From positions 1 through 64,000 of the forward strand of contig JAUHJS010000006.1 of NCBI GenBank assembly GCA_030412945.1: DNA of 64,000 bases. The letters are read 5' to 3'. Below the pieces are notes generated by a model, which was given only the letters and a program-made list of their open reading frames with translations, did no database searches and was not told the DNA's origin. Shown in pieces: positions 50,445 through 59,374 of this stretch. The translations under genes and the position numbers were made by a program. Numbering within the stretch: position 1 is the first letter of the stretch; each line of letters opens with the position of its first letter. Origin of the DNA: Shiella aurantiaca (GTDB lineage Bacteria; Bacteroidota; Bacteroidia; Cytophagales; Cyclobacteriaceae).

Positions 50445-51593
50445 TTAACCCTTAGCCTTCATACCAAAGAGGACCCGCATCAACGAAAAGGGTTTAATAA
50501 GGAAGAAATAAATACTCAAGCAGGTAAAAAGCGTTAGAAAGCTGATGGCCCAAAACTTGGCTGAAACACTCCAGTTTAGTTGACAGATGTAGTAGCCAAT
50601 GGCAATAATCACCGTTTGGTGCAAGATGTAAAAAGGATATAGTCCTTCATTGATTTTGCTGAGCCATGGGTGAGGGCGGTTCAGGTAATGTTGCCCAAAA
50701 GCAATGATGGCAATGACAGTAAACCAAGCCATGAAAGTAGCCGGTACTTCAAAGAGCACCTCTAAAGTAAACTCCTCAAAAGGCAAAGTATATACCCCTC
50801 TGAAATGCATATATACCGTATAGATCGGAATCAAAATCAAGAGCGCAGCGGTCAGAAACTTGTACCGATGGGCACCAAGGGAATTCCAGATTCGGGCATC
50901 GCTGTAAAAAAGTATGCCGAAGAAAAAGAAGCATAAATAGAATACGAAATAACCCAAATCCTTCAAATCATGTGTTTCCTCAGGGAAATAAGGGCGCAAA
51001 GCCAATTGCGTTAGGAAAATAAAAATGGCCGGAATCCACAGTGCACCCCAAGGTTTAGACAACCGCACAAACAGTTTGTCTTTAAACTCCTGTGATTTCT
51101 CAGAACGCACATAGCGCAGCAAAGGAATCATCAGTAAAGAATACAAGAACAAATACAAGATAAACCACAGGTGGTGCCAGCTAAAGCTTCCCCCAGGGTA
51201 AGCCTGAAACTCAAATACGCTAGGGTAGAAATCCCAATAACTGCTGTATTTAGCAATATACTCAAAGTAGATTTGGGGAGGAACCACCACAAACATCCCG
51301 AAAACCAAAGGAATAATCAGGCGCATGAAGCGCTCTCCGGTAAATTGCCTCAACGTGCGCTTGCCCAAGGCCATAAAGGTGCCTGCTCCTGAGATAAACA
51401 AAAGAAGAGGCATGCGCCAGTAATGTGACCAAATCATCCAATAATTGAAGGTGGTACTCAGTTCATTATTTTTCACATGCCAGTCCCAGGTGGTAAACCA
51501 CATGCCTGTATGAAAGAATAGAAGAAGGAGGATGGCTAAGAAGCGTAGCCAATCAAGATCGTAGCGTCTGCTGTGTGCACTTAAGGTTTGCAT
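50445..51593 (-). CDS. acyltransferase 3 family membrane protein
   Basis: I use the ATG of MQTLSAHSRRYDLDWLRF, since family members start with the RYDLDWLRFLA motif and the 14 residues before it look untranslated. The 382-residue protein has about ten transmembrane helices and a conserved His in FHTGMWF. Such proteins O-acetylate surface polysaccharides or other envelope molecules. No sugar-biosynthesis gene is adjacent, so the substrate is open. It stands alone between a beta-helix gene and the parDE pair. Confidence 0.88.
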   Translation of the reverse strand: MQTLSAHSRRYDLDWLRFLAILLLLFFHTGMWFTTWDWHVKNNELSTTFNYWMIWSHYWRMPLLLFISGAGTFMALGKRTLRQFTGERFMRLIIPLVFGMFVVVPPQIYFEYIAKYSSYWDFYPSVFEFQAYPGGSFSWHHLWFILYLFLYSLLMIPLLRYVRSEKSQEFKDKLFVRLSKPWGALWIPAIFIFLTQLALRPYFPEETHDLKDLGYFVFYLCFFFFGILFYSDARIWNSLGAHRYKFLTAALLILIPIYTVYMHFRGVYTLPFEEFTLEVLFEVPATFMAWFTVIAIIAFGQHYLNRPHPWLSKINEGLYPFYILHQTVIIAIGYYICQLNWSVSAKFWAISFLTLFTCLSIYFFLIKPFSLMRVLFGMKAKG

Positions 51594-51762
51594 AGTTTTC
51601 GTGTTTGATTCAGCACAAAGGTGACACACATACAAGTCTCATAACGACTCATTTTATAAGCTCGGAGTACGGATTTATAGAATCGAACGTCTTGGGAATA
51701 GGCTTTGAGTAGGCTTGGATTAAAAACGAAAAGGCTATCAACGTTAAATAAAAATCAAATAT

Positions 51763-52062
51763 TTAGTCTTTTAATTGGTTTTCGATATCCATGCGCTCGT
51801 GAAGCACCCGAATAATCTCAATTAATTGAAGGGTACCAGTAAGTTTATAGAAAATCAGGTGGGATTTCACCTTGGCACACCAATAGTTTTCCCGAATGGA
51901 TCTTATATCTTTACCCGCATGGGGATTACGTGCCAAATATTCAACTTCATCAAAAATAAGATTCACATATCGGTCGGCTTGTTCCACCGACCACGTGCTA
52001 GCGGTATACATCCAAATGCCTTCGATATCCTCTAAGGCTTTGGCGCTAAACTTATATTTCAT
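51763..52062 (-). CDS. parE: ParE-type toxin
   Basis: The 99-residue RelE/ParE-superfamily protein has the core strand-helix layout: KALEDIEGIWMYTASTWS, the basic VKSHLIFYKL strand and ILHERMD-like C-terminus (here VLHERMD). ParE toxins usually poison DNA gyrase, but RelE and ParE relatives are hard to tell apart by sequence. The gene overlaps the antitoxin gene by 11 bases. Confidence 0.85.
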   Translation of the reverse strand: MKYKFSAKALEDIEGIWMYTASTWSVEQADRYVNLIFDEVEYLARNPHAGKDIRSIRENYWCAKVKSHLIFYKLTGTLQLIEIIRVLHERMDIENQLKD

Positions 52063-52306
52063 CGGAAGCGTGCTTCTTATGAAGTTCTTTTAAAAATTGT
52101 GCTCGGTCAAAAGTATCCACCATGCCGGATTCCTCTCCTTGGGCAAGTGCTTTCACTAATTCACTTTTTTTGGCTTCCTCTTGTTCAAAAAGTCGCAACG
52201 CGGCCCTCACTACTTCACTAGCCGAAGCATATTTCCCCGTTTGCACCTGATGGTTAATAAACTTCTCGAAATAATCGCCCAATAAAACAGAGGTATTCTT
52301 TGCCAT
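52052..52306 (-). CDS. parD: ParD-type antitoxin
   Basis: I start at the ATG of MAKNTSVLLGDYFEKF, the usual ParD beginning. The 84-residue protein has a ribbon-helix-helix N-terminus (TSVLLGDYFEKFI) and the conserved ASASEVVRAALRLFEQEE segment, then a disordered charged tail that would wrap the toxin. A perfect palindrome in its promoter is its likely operator. The gene precedes and overlaps the toxin gene. Confidence 0.88.
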   Translation of the reverse strand: MAKNTSVLLGDYFEKFINHQVQTGKYASASEVVRAALRLFEQEEAKKSELVKALAQGEESGMVDTFDRAQFLKELHKKHASDEI

Positions 52307-52324
52307 CATCTTGTCGTTTGATAG

Positions 52325-52356
52325 TAAAGATACCAAGTATTGGTATCTCTTCCAAA
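52325..52356 (-). promoter_or_regulatory. parDE promoter
   Basis: The minus strand reads TTTG, 20 bases, TATCTTTA, a good match to the Bacteroidota consensus. The perfect palindrome at 52328-52348 fills most of the spacer. Confidence 0.5.
52328..52348. promoter_or_regulatory. parDE operator, perfect 9-bp inverted repeat
   Basis: AGATACCAA-GTA-TTGGTATCT is a perfect 9-bp inverted repeat with a 3-base centre, lying between the -33 and -7 boxes. This is the expected place for autorepression by ParD or the ParDE complex. Confidence 0.75.
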
Positions 52357-52416
52357 TTCATGATTTTAAGATGATATATTCCGATGAGCCATTCTTCTCT
52401 TTATTACCTTTGCACC

Positions 52417-52884
52417 ATGTATACGCGCGAGCAGGCTTCTTTTATCAAGCAAAAATTCTGGACCACCTTGGGTCAATTCCTTGCCTTGCAGCCTTCAGCC
52501 GAAGGATTGAAAGTGAACTGGCTCAATTACAAAACCGGACTCAAGCATGTGTACTTCCGCATGGATGCCGACAAGAACAGTGCATATATCGGTATTGAAA
52601 TGCATCACCCCGACTTGGGTATTCAAGAACTTTTCTATGAGCAGTTTTTGGAATTCAAACCACTACTCAATAGTCTAATGGAAGAAGAATGGGAATGGGA
52701 GCTGCACGGATTGGATGAAAGAAGCGGAAAAACTATTTCCCGCATTTACCACACCCAGCAAGGCTTCAATGTGTTCAATGAAAACCACTGGGCGGACATA
52801 ATTCGCTTTCTGAGTCCGCGCATGATTACGCTCGATAGCTTTTGGGCGGATGCCAAATACAGTTTTGATGCGCTAAAGGGTTGA
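52417..52884 (+). CDS. DUF4268 family protein
   Basis: I begin at MYTREQASFIKQKFW, the usual DUF4268 opening, and not at the earlier ATG, which adds 11 unlike residues. The 155-residue protein has the core SAEGLKVNWLNYKTGLKHVYFRMDAD-type block; only part is quoted here because of its length (NYKTGLKHVYFRMDADK). It is a cytoplasmic PD-(D/E)XK-like relative with no known role; some members are fused to restriction-type domains. Its end overlaps the convergent AraC gene by 12 bases. Confidence 0.88.
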   Translation: MYTREQASFIKQKFWTTLGQFLALQPSAEGLKVNWLNYKTGLKHVYFRMDADKNSAYIGIEMHHPDLGIQELFYEQFLEFKPLLNSLMEEEWEWELHGLDERSGKTISRIYHTQQGFNVFNENHWADIIRFLSPRMITLDSFWADAKYSFDALKG

Positions 52885-54015
52885 ATTATCGCGGTATTCG
52901 GAAGGAGTTTGCCCGGTAATCTTTTTGAATCCGGTATTGAAAGAAGATTTGGAACTATACCCTACCCGCTCGGCCACTTCCTCAATTTTTATTCGCTTGC
53001 CTTCTTCACTCGCCAGTATAAGCTGTGCCTCTTTGATACGATATTCGGTCACCACTTCGTTGAATGTTTTTCCCCAACCCTCGTTTACCGCCTGTGAAAG
53101 AGTATGCACCGTGGTGCGCACATGTTTGGCCGCTTGAGGCAAACTAAATTGACTTGAGCAAAAGGGTTTTTCCTCTTCCAAATATAGCTTAAACTGCTCC
53201 AAAAGGCTTCCTTTATCTTCTTCCGAAAGACGTGATGATTTATAGCGTGGTATCTCTATCGTTTGCTGAAAGAAGGTGGAATTTTTGAGTACCGAAAAAC
53301 TGATAAAGTAAATCACCCCACTCACAAAAGCCGCATACAGGTAATCACCCGTATCGTTCAGGTTATTGATTTTCACCAATAACACCATCAAAAACACCGT
53401 CAGGATAATCAAAGGCACCGCCCTGAGCGATTTTAAGGCTGGATTCTTGGGTCGCCAAAAGCTTTCTTTATGAGCAATAAAGAATTTTACAGTGTAGCCT
53501 AGGCACAGCATCCCATAAAGAAAAACATGTACCAAGGTAATCAGCGTTATTTCTCCTCGAATCCCCAGTGGATCCGCATCGTAAGGATACTCGTAGGGTA
53601 TCATGGGAAAATCAGGATGATAGGCGCCCAACCACGCATTGTGCTTGGCGGGTTCCGGTAAGAGTAAAAACAAACCCAAATACAGGCTATAAAATACAAA
53701 AGGGAAAAAATGCAGATAAAAGTAGCGGGGCAATTTACCTTTGGCTATGCTCAGCACCATAGCCAAATATAGCGGACCAAGTGCCAAACCCACCGATTCG
53801 GAAAAATCGACCAAAAAATAGGCCTGCTGAATATAACCCGTGTACATCATGAATATCTCCGTGGAGACTAAGGCCATGCCCAGCAGGTGCAAGCCCTGAA
53901 ATAAATTGTATTGTTTGTTTTTATCCGCTTTGAGAAAGAAAAATACTGATAAGAATACCGCTTGGGCAATGCCCATAAAAATCAAAACAGCGTAGAGGTC
54001 GAGGCGGTAGTCCAA
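52873..54015 (-). CDS. AraC-family regulator with seven-helix membrane head
   Basis: The 380-residue protein has about seven transmembrane segments over residues 10-240 followed by a C-terminal AraC HTH_18 (ERVGYSSKSSFNTGFKKITG). Membrane-linked AraC proteins of this form occur in Bacteroidota and have no established ligand. The gene is 18 bases after the phytase-like gene and on the same strand, so a hemB, esterase-like, AraC transcript is likely. Target genes are unknown. Confidence 0.88.
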   Translation of the reverse strand: MDYRLDLYAVLIFMGIAQAVFLSVFFFLKADKNKQYNLFQGLHLLGMALVSTEIFMMYTGYIQQAYFLVDFSESVGLALGPLYLAMVLSIAKGKLPRYFYLHFFPFVFYSLYLGLFLLLPEPAKHNAWLGAYHPDFPMIPYEYPYDADPLGIRGEITLITLVHVFLYGMLCLGYTVKFFIAHKESFWRPKNPALKSLRAVPLIILTVFLMVLLVKINNLNDTGDYLYAAFVSGVIYFISFSVLKNSTFFQQTIEIPRYKSSRLSEEDKGSLLEQFKLYLEEEKPFCSSQFSLPQAAKHVRTTVHTLSQAVNEGWGKTFNEVVTEYRIKEAQLILASEEGKRIKIEEVAERVGYSSKSSFNTGFKKITGQTPSEYRDNSTL

Positions 54016-54033
54016 AAGAATGCGAATTAAGGC

Positions 54034-55122
54034 CTATTCAAAGAGTTCAAAAACCCAAAACTGGGTAGTTTGGCTTTCGCTGAAATTATCGTCAGAGATA
54101 AATACCAAGGTGCGGTGGCCATTGGGCAAGGTAGGTCCAAAGCTAATTCCTTCGATATTATCGGGCAATAAACCAAATCCTGAAAAGTTAAACAATTCTT
54201 TCCTTTTTACCGGCACATATTCCGCTCCTATCAACGAATCTATGGCTTGGATGTCGGTGGCACCCTCAGTAGATACCGCCAGCACCCGTACATGATTTCC
54301 CTTGTTGGCAATAAAAGCCCGTTCGATAATGAGCAATTCGCTATCGGAAATGGCCAGAATCTCGGGTACCGAGTTCACTCTAAAATCACGCTCGGAGGCG
54401 GGTTCGGTAAATAAAGGGCCCAGCATATAGGCATATTGCTTTCGGATTTTACCACTGGAATAGTCCATGAGCGTAAGCCGCAGCGGACTTTGTGTTTCTT
54501 GCACTTGTGCCCTTGGGCCATCTTCCATCAAAGGCTCTTCATTGATAATCCAAAGAGCAGAAGTATCCTTGGCAAGAGAAATACTCTCCAAGGCGCCATT
54601 GTGCCGTAAGCCTGATTGCGGGAAAAAAGCAAAGTTTTTAGGAAGTGGAATTTCTCTGAGAAAAAATCCCTCGGAGGTCATTTCTCTAAAAAAAGGTTGA
54701 ACGCCTTTATTTCTATCTCCTTCACTTGTATAGAGTAAGGTTTTTTGTGAAGGCACATAGCGAATAGCCTCAGGATCAATCGAAAACAAAGGATAATCGG
54801 TACCCTCGGGCGTTTTAAGTGTAAAAACTTGCTCAAAACAGACGGTATCGATTCGCTTTTCATCAAAACGAATCAGCACTTTGTAAAAACGGGCCGGGCC
54901 AAACTCCGAACGGTCATCACAAATCACATAATACCTATCCTCTTCTGGCACATAATCAATACCCGAAAGCCCCCCCACCGGAGAAGCTCCAATGTATTTC
55001 CCAAAGCCCACGCTATACACATCAATGAGCCGCAAAGAATCTATGCCTTGCGCATGTACCGCAGTCAAGGAAAACAGAAAGGCGACAATTGATAACAGAA
55101 AGGGAGGTTTCAAGTAGAACAA
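54034..55122 (-). CDS. phytase-like esterase-domain secreted protein
   Basis: A signal peptide (about residues 1-24) leads a 362-residue protein with the beta-propeller pattern of the phytase-like / esterase-like PF13449 family, including GGLSGIDYVPEEDRYYVICDD, IDPEAIRYV and GLLPDNIEGISFGP. The family's enzymatic role is uncertain. It lies 10 bases after hemB on the same strand, which fits a joint transcript but says little about function. Confidence 0.78.
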   Translation of the reverse strand: MFYLKPPFLLSIVAFLFSLTAVHAQGIDSLRLIDVYSVGFGKYIGASPVGGLSGIDYVPEEDRYYVICDDRSEFGPARFYKVLIRFDEKRIDTVCFEQVFTLKTPEGTDYPLFSIDPEAIRYVPSQKTLLYTSEGDRNKGVQPFFREMTSEGFFLREIPLPKNFAFFPQSGLRHNGALESISLAKDTSALWIINEEPLMEDGPRAQVQETQSPLRLTLMDYSSGKIRKQYAYMLGPLFTEPASERDFRVNSVPEILAISDSELLIIERAFIANKGNHVRVLAVSTEGATDIQAIDSLIGAEYVPVKRKELFNFSGFGLLPDNIEGISFGPTLPNGHRTLVFISDDNFSESQTTQFWVFELFE

Positions 55123-55132
55123 GGTTAGTTTT

Positions 55133-56101
55133 TTACTTGTTTAAAAGAGCAAATTCTTTAGCAAAATAACTCAAAATAATATCAGCTCCGGCTCTTTTCA
55201 TGGATAAAAGGCTTTCGAGCATGGCCCTATCGCCATCAAGCCAACCCTTTTGAGCTGCGGCCTTAATCATGGCATATTCTCCACTCACGTTATAGGCGGC
55301 TATAGGCAAGTCGTAATGATCTTTTAGGAGTTTGATTACATCCAAATAGGCCAAGGCTGGCTTTACCATCAAAAAATCAGCTCCTTCTTCCACATCCAAA
55401 TCGGCCTCAATAAGTGCCTCACGTTGGTTGGCGGGATTCATTTGGTAGGTTTTCTTATCGCCAAACTTAGGTGCTGAGTCCAGTGCATCGCGGAAAGGGC
55501 CATAAAAAGCACTGGCATATTTAGCGGTATAGCTCATAATGCTCACTTCGGTATAGCCGTGGTCATCGAGCACTTCGCGCAGGTAGCCCACACGGCCGTC
55601 CATCATATCCGAAGGCCCAAGGATATCGATACCTGTAGCAGCCTGCACCAAAGCCATTTTTCCAAGAATTTCTAAGGTTTCATCATTCAGGATTTTACCA
55701 TTTTGAACCAGTCCATCGTGTCCATCAGAACTGTAAGGATCCATGGCCACGTCTGTCATTATACAGGCTTCGGGAAAGCGCTGCTTGATTTCCTTTAGCG
55801 CTTTGAGGTAAAAAAAGTTCTCGTCATAGCTGCGGGTAGCAGTTTTATCTTTATGCTTTTCGTCCACCACCGGAAACACATCGAAGGCTTTGATGCCCAA
55901 AGCCAAACAGGCCTCTATTTCCAGCAGCATATTATCCAATGACAAGCGATAAATGCCCGGCATAGAAGCTACTTCTACTTTCTTCTGACTACCTTCTAGC
56001 AAGAAAAGCGGGAAAATGAAATCATTGACCGAAAGGTGAGTTTCCTGAACCAAAGCCCTTACAGCTTCTGATTTGCGGTTTCTTCGTGGACGAATATTCA
56101 T
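55133..56101 (-). CDS. hemB: porphobilinogen synthase, Mg-type active site
   Basis: HemB joins two molecules of 5-aminolevulinate to make porphobilinogen for haem. The 322-residue protein has the Schiff-base lysines in FLMVKPALAYLD and MSYTAKYASAF. The metal-A cysteine cluster of zinc-type enzymes is absent: the site reads DVAMDPYSSDGHDG, so this is the magnesium-type (non-zinc) form. The phytase-like and AraC genes follow closely. A promoter match lies 26 bases upstream. Confidence 0.95.
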   Translation of the reverse strand: MNIRPRRNRKSEAVRALVQETHLSVNDFIFPLFLLEGSQKKVEVASMPGIYRLSLDNMLLEIEACLALGIKAFDVFPVVDEKHKDKTATRSYDENFFYLKALKEIKQRFPEACIMTDVAMDPYSSDGHDGLVQNGKILNDETLEILGKMALVQAATGIDILGPSDMMDGRVGYLREVLDDHGYTEVSIMSYTAKYASAFYGPFRDALDSAPKFGDKKTYQMNPANQREALIEADLDVEEGADFLMVKPALAYLDVIKLLKDHYDLPIAAYNVSGEYAMIKAAAQKGWLDGDRAMLESLLSMKRAGADIILSYFAKEFALLNK

Positions 56102-56126
56102 GGACTCAAGTGTAAAATTGCCGCTG

Positions 56127-56157
56127 CAAAGGTAAGTGCCTATGCGGTTAATCCATA
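56127..56157 (-). promoter_or_regulatory. promoter of hemB
   Basis: The minus strand reads TATG, 19 bases, TACCTTTG. It fits the consensus with one mismatch in the -33 box. Confidence 0.6.
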
Positions 56158-56229
56158 ATAATGTATTAATCGATATTAATATGGATGCATAAAAAATTCA
56201 TTTTTTAAATCCCCCTCAATTTAATCCCA

Positions 56230-56250
56230 TAAAAAAAGCCCTTGCGGGCT
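56230..56250 (-). terminator. terminator after rocD
   Basis: AGCCC and GGGCT form a 5-bp stem with a 4-base loop and a seven-T run on the minus strand, seven bases past the stop of rocD. Confidence 0.8.
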
Positions 56251-56256
56251 CTTTTA

Positions 56257-57531
56257 CTATTTCTTGAAATTCAAAATGGTCTTTTCAATAATATCGCAGC
56301 AATCGTGTAGCTGCTCCTCTGTCATCACCAGTGGTGGGGCAAAGCGGATAATATTGCCGTGCGTAGGTTTGGCGAGCAGGCCATTTTCAGCCAGTTGTAA
56401 ACAAATGTCCCAGGCCGTAGAACCTTCAGACGAATCGTTAATCACAATGGCATTCAACAAGCCTTTGCCACGTACCAATTTTACCAAATCGGTTTTGGCA
56501 ATCATTTTATTCATGCGCTCGCGGAAAAGCTTGCCCAACTTGCGGGCATTCTGCGCCAGTCGTTCATCATTTACCACCTGAAGGGCCGAAACGGCCACTT
56601 CTCCGGCAATCGGGTTGCCCCCAAAGGTACTTCCGTGTGTACCCGGAGTAATCACTTCCATGATTTCTTTATTGGCCAAAACAGCCGACACCGGATATAC
56701 ACCACCGCTAATGGCTTTTCCAAGAATCAACATATCGGGCTGCGCATAGGTGCCTTGTTTCTCGCAGGCTTTTTCGCAAGTACAGTTACCGCACACGGCC
56801 AACAAGCTTCCGGTACGGGCAATACCCGTTTGGATTTCATCGGCAATGAACAATACATTTTTCTCCTTGCACAAAGCAGCGGCTTTTTGCAGGTAATCTT
56901 CAGCTGGCACGTATACACCCGCTTCACCTTGAATAGGCTCTACCAGAAATCCCGCCACATTGTCCATGGCCAAGGCTTCTTTCAGTGCTTCTATATCATT
57001 ATAAGGGATGCGAATAAATCCACCCGGGAATGGCCCAAAATTTTTGCGTGCGCCTTCGTCTGAAGAGAAAGACACAATAGTAGTGGTACGTCCGTGGAAG
57101 TTCTGCTCGCAAACAATAATATTGGCTTTACCCTCGGCTATCCCTTTCTTCTCATAGCCCCATTTGCGGCAAATTTTAATAGCGGTTTCCACGGCTTCGG
57201 CCCCGGTATTCATGGGCAATACCATATCAAAACCAAAGTATTCGGTCACAAACTTTTCGTAAGGGCCTAGTTTATCGTTGTAAAAAGCACGGGAAGTAAG
57301 GGTAAGGCGCTGGGCCTGCTGTATCATGGCATTCACAATGCGCGGATGGCAATGCCCTTGGTTTACGGCACTATAGGCCGAAAGAAAATCATAGTAGCGT
57401 TTTCCTTCTACATCCCACAGGTACACGCCCTCTCCTTTGGTCAATACTACAGGAAGCGGATGGTAATTGTGCGCCCCGTATTTGTTTTCCAGTTCAATCG
57501 CCTCTTGGCTGGTAGTGATGGTAGAAATCAT
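56257..57531 (-). CDS. rocD: ornithine--oxo-acid transaminase with cysteine cluster
   Basis: This class III PLP aminotransferase moves the delta-amino group of ornithine to 2-oxoglutarate, giving glutamate semialdehyde. The 424-residue protein has the GAEAVETAIKICRKWGY, the PLP lysine in LILGKAISGG and the usual FIADEIQTGIARTG. An insertion between the last two blocks carries four cysteines, CGNCTCEKAC, not found in the classic enzyme, though similar inserts occur in some Bacteroidota. It could bind metal or form disulfides. A -7 box (TACATTTG) lies 25 bases upstream; a clear -33 is lacking. Confidence 0.93.
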   Translation of the reverse strand: MISTITTSQEAIELENKYGAHNYHPLPVVLTKGEGVYLWDVEGKRYYDFLSAYSAVNQGHCHPRIVNAMIQQAQRLTLTSRAFYNDKLGPYEKFVTEYFGFDMVLPMNTGAEAVETAIKICRKWGYEKKGIAEGKANIIVCEQNFHGRTTTIVSFSSDEGARKNFGPFPGGFIRIPYNDIEALKEALAMDNVAGFLVEPIQGEAGVYVPAEDYLQKAAALCKEKNVLFIADEIQTGIARTGSLLAVCGNCTCEKACEKQGTYAQPDMLILGKAISGGVYPVSAVLANKEIMEVITPGTHGSTFGGNPIAGEVAVSALQVVNDERLAQNARKLGKLFRERMNKMIAKTDLVKLVRGKGLLNAIVINDSSEGSTAWDICLQLAENGLLAKPTHGNIIRFAPPLVMTEEQLHDCCDIIEKTILNFKK

Positions 57532-57654
57532 AGAATTAAAACATTTGATATCCTACAAATGTACGTAATTTTGCCTGAGGGAACGAAATTATTGGGTATC
57601 GGAAATGTATCTCTTTGGTCTACAAAAAATTATTAAGATATTTTTCCGCTAACC

Positions 57655-57685
57655 TTTGCCTCTTTTAAAAAAATCCCGATATTTG
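57655..57685 (+). promoter_or_regulatory. promoter for the rpmB-rpmG-DUF4295 operon
   Basis: TTTG, 19 bases, GATATTTG fits TTTG-N19-TAnnTTTG with one mismatch. It gives rpmB a leader of about 30 bases. Confidence 0.6.
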
Positions 57686-57722
57686 CAGACTCATTTGTAA
57701 AAACAGAAAATAACGATAGATC

Positions 57723-57962
57723 ATGGCAAGAGTTTGTCAAATCACTGGAAAAAGACCTCAGGTAGGAAACAAGGTTTCTCATGCGAATAACAAAACCAAG
57801 AGAAAATTCCTTCCTAACCTTCAGAAGAAGAGATTTTATATTCCTGAGGAAGATGCATGGGTTACTTTAAAAGTATCTGCCAATGCAATCAGAACCATCA
57901 ATAAGAATGGTTTAACGGCAACCATCAAAAAAGCAGCCGAAAAAGGCACTTTGTCTTTCTAA
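57723..57962 (+). CDS. rpmB: 50S ribosomal protein L28
   Basis: This 79-residue basic protein starts [15 protein letters not shown] and includes [15 protein letters not shown], the L28 signature. It is a structural protein of the large ribosomal subunit. rpmG follows 25 bases on and a DUF4295 gene after that, the standard Bacteroidota order. Confidence 0.97.
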   Translation: MARVCQITGKRPQVGNKVSHANNKTKRKFLPNLQKKRFYIPEEDAWVTLKVSANAIRTINKNGLTATIKKAAEKGTLSF

Positions 57963-57987
57963 TAAGGAATTTTAAAGAGATTATATC

Positions 57988-58170
57988 ATGGCAAAGAAAG
58001 GGAACAGAATCCAAGTGATCCTTGAGTGTACTGAGCACAAAAACAGTGGGCAAGCGGGCATGTCAAGGTACATCACGACCAAAAATAGAAAAAATACAAC
58101 TGAGCGTATCGAGCTTAAGAAGTATAACCCTATTTTAAAAAAATATACTGTACACAAAGAAATTAAATAA
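57988..58170 (+). CDS. rpmG: 50S ribosomal protein L33
   Basis: This 60-residue protein opens [15 protein letters not shown] and continues with [20 protein letters not shown]. It is a small large-subunit protein; the first cysteine of the zinc-ribbon type is present but the paired C-terminal cysteines are absent, so it is the zinc-free form. The DUF4295 gene begins two bases after its stop. Confidence 0.97.
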   Translation: MAKKGNRIQVILECTEHKNSGQAGMSRYITTKNRKNTTERIELKKYNPILKKYTVHKEIK

Positions 58171-58172
58171 TC

Positions 58173-58325
58173 ATGGCTAAGAAAGTAGTTGCTACCCTGA
58201 AGAAAGAAGGTGGTGGAAAGAATTTCGCCAAAATCATTAAAGCCGTTAAAAACGAAAAAACTGGCGCCTACACTTTCAAAGAAGAAATGGTTCCTGTTGA
58301 TCAGGTTCAAAACGCATTGAAATAA
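58173..58325 (+). CDS. DUF4295 family ribosome-associated small protein
   Basis: This is a 50-residue basic protein, MAKKVVATLKKEGGGKNFAK and onward, ending VQNALK. It matches DUF4295, which in Bacteroidota always follows rpmB-rpmG, and it starts two bases after rpmG. It is probably a lineage-specific ribosomal or ribosome-bound protein. A hairpin terminator lies 22 bases past its stop. Confidence 0.93.
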   Translation: MAKKVVATLKKEGGGKNFAKIIKAVKNEKTGAYTFKEEMVPVDQVQNALK

Positions 58326-58346
58326 GCCTCTATCGCTTATGAAATG

Positions 58347-58377
58347 AAAGTCCCTCCTTTGGGACTTTTTTTATTTT
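58347..58377 (+). terminator. terminator of the rpmB-rpmG-DUF4295 operon
   Basis: AAAGTCCC, a 6-base loop and GGGACTTT form an 8-bp stem with a following T-rich run. Confidence 0.85.
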
Positions 58378-58418
58378 AAGTAATTAGGCAACTTGCCGTT
58401 CGTAACACGTACCCACTT

Positions 58419-59372
58419 ATGAGTTTTTTAGGTTTCTTTTCCAAAGACAAAAAAGAGTCATTAGATAAAGGTTTGGCCAAAACCAAGGAAAGCTTTTTGA
58501 GCAAGATCGGGAAAGCCGTGGCCGGGAAGTCCAAGGTTGACGAGGAAGTACTGGACGAACTGGAAGAAATTCTCATCGGCTCGGATGTGGGCGTGCAAAC
58601 CACACTTAAAATCATAGGCCGCATTGAAGATCGCGTAGCCCGTGATAAATACCTCAGTTCCTCCGAACTAGAGCGTATCCTACGCGAAGAAATTGCCAGC
58701 TTATTAGAAGAAAACAACTCCGCAGACCTCAGCGATTTCCATATCCCTACCGACAAGAAGCCTTACGTGATTATGGTAGTGGGTGTAAATGGTGTAGGGA
58801 AAACCACCACTATTGGTAAACTCTCTGCCCAACTCAAGAAAAAAGGACACTCTATTGTACTAGGCGCGGCCGATACATTTCGGGCAGCCGCAGTAGATCA
58901 ACTCAAACTTTGGGGTGAGCGCGTGGGCGTTCCGGTAGTGGCGCATGGTATGAACACCGACCCTTCGGCCGTGGCCTACGATGCCGTGAAAACCGGAGTG
59001 GAAAGCCTAGCCGATGTGGTAATAATTGATACAGCAGGTCGCTTGCATACCAAGGTAAACCTGATGAATGAGCTGACCAAAATCAAGCGGGTAATCCAAA
59101 AATTCGTACCCGATGCGCCTCATGAGGTATTGCTTGTACTTGATGGAAGCACCGGACAGAATGCAGCCATTCAGGCCAAAGAATTCACCAAAGCCACAGA
59201 AGTTACAGCCCTGGCCATCACCAAACTCGATGGCACAGCCAAAGGAGGCGTGGTGATTGGCATTTCAGACGAATTCAAGATTCCGGTAAAATATATTGGT
59301 GTAGGCGAGCGCGTAGACGACCTTCAGGTATTCAACAAGCATGAGTTTGTTGACTCGCTTTTCAAGAAATAA
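58419..59372 (+). CDS. ftsY: signal recognition particle receptor FtsY
   Basis: FtsY is the SRP receptor GTPase that docks ribosome-nascent-chain complexes at the membrane. The 317-residue protein has a short N domain (about 20-105). The NG domain has the P-loop GVNGVGKTTTIGKL, the DTFRAAAVDQL insertion box, DTAGRLH and TKLDGTAKGG. The acidic A domain of long FtsY proteins is almost absent, as is common outside Enterobacteria. It stands alone after the ribosomal operon. Confidence 0.97.
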   Translation: MSFLGFFSKDKKESLDKGLAKTKESFLSKIGKAVAGKSKVDEEVLDELEEILIGSDVGVQTTLKIIGRIEDRVARDKYLSSSELERILREEIASLLEENNSADLSDFHIPTDKKPYVIMVVGVNGVGKTTTIGKLSAQLKKKGHSIVLGAADTFRAAAVDQLKLWGERVGVPVVAHGMNTDPSAVAYDAVKTGVESLADVVIIDTAGRLHTKVNLMNELTKIKRVIQKFVPDAPHEVLLVLDGSTGQNAAIQAKEFTKATEVTALAITKLDGTAKGGVVIGISDEFKIPVKYIGVGERVDDLQVFNKHEFVDSLFKK

Positions 59373-59374
59373 GC

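Noticed and set aside
55133..56101. Defective HemB because the zinc cysteines are missing
   Set aside because: The DxxMDPY..GHDG site is a known magnesium-type variant, so the enzyme is probably active.
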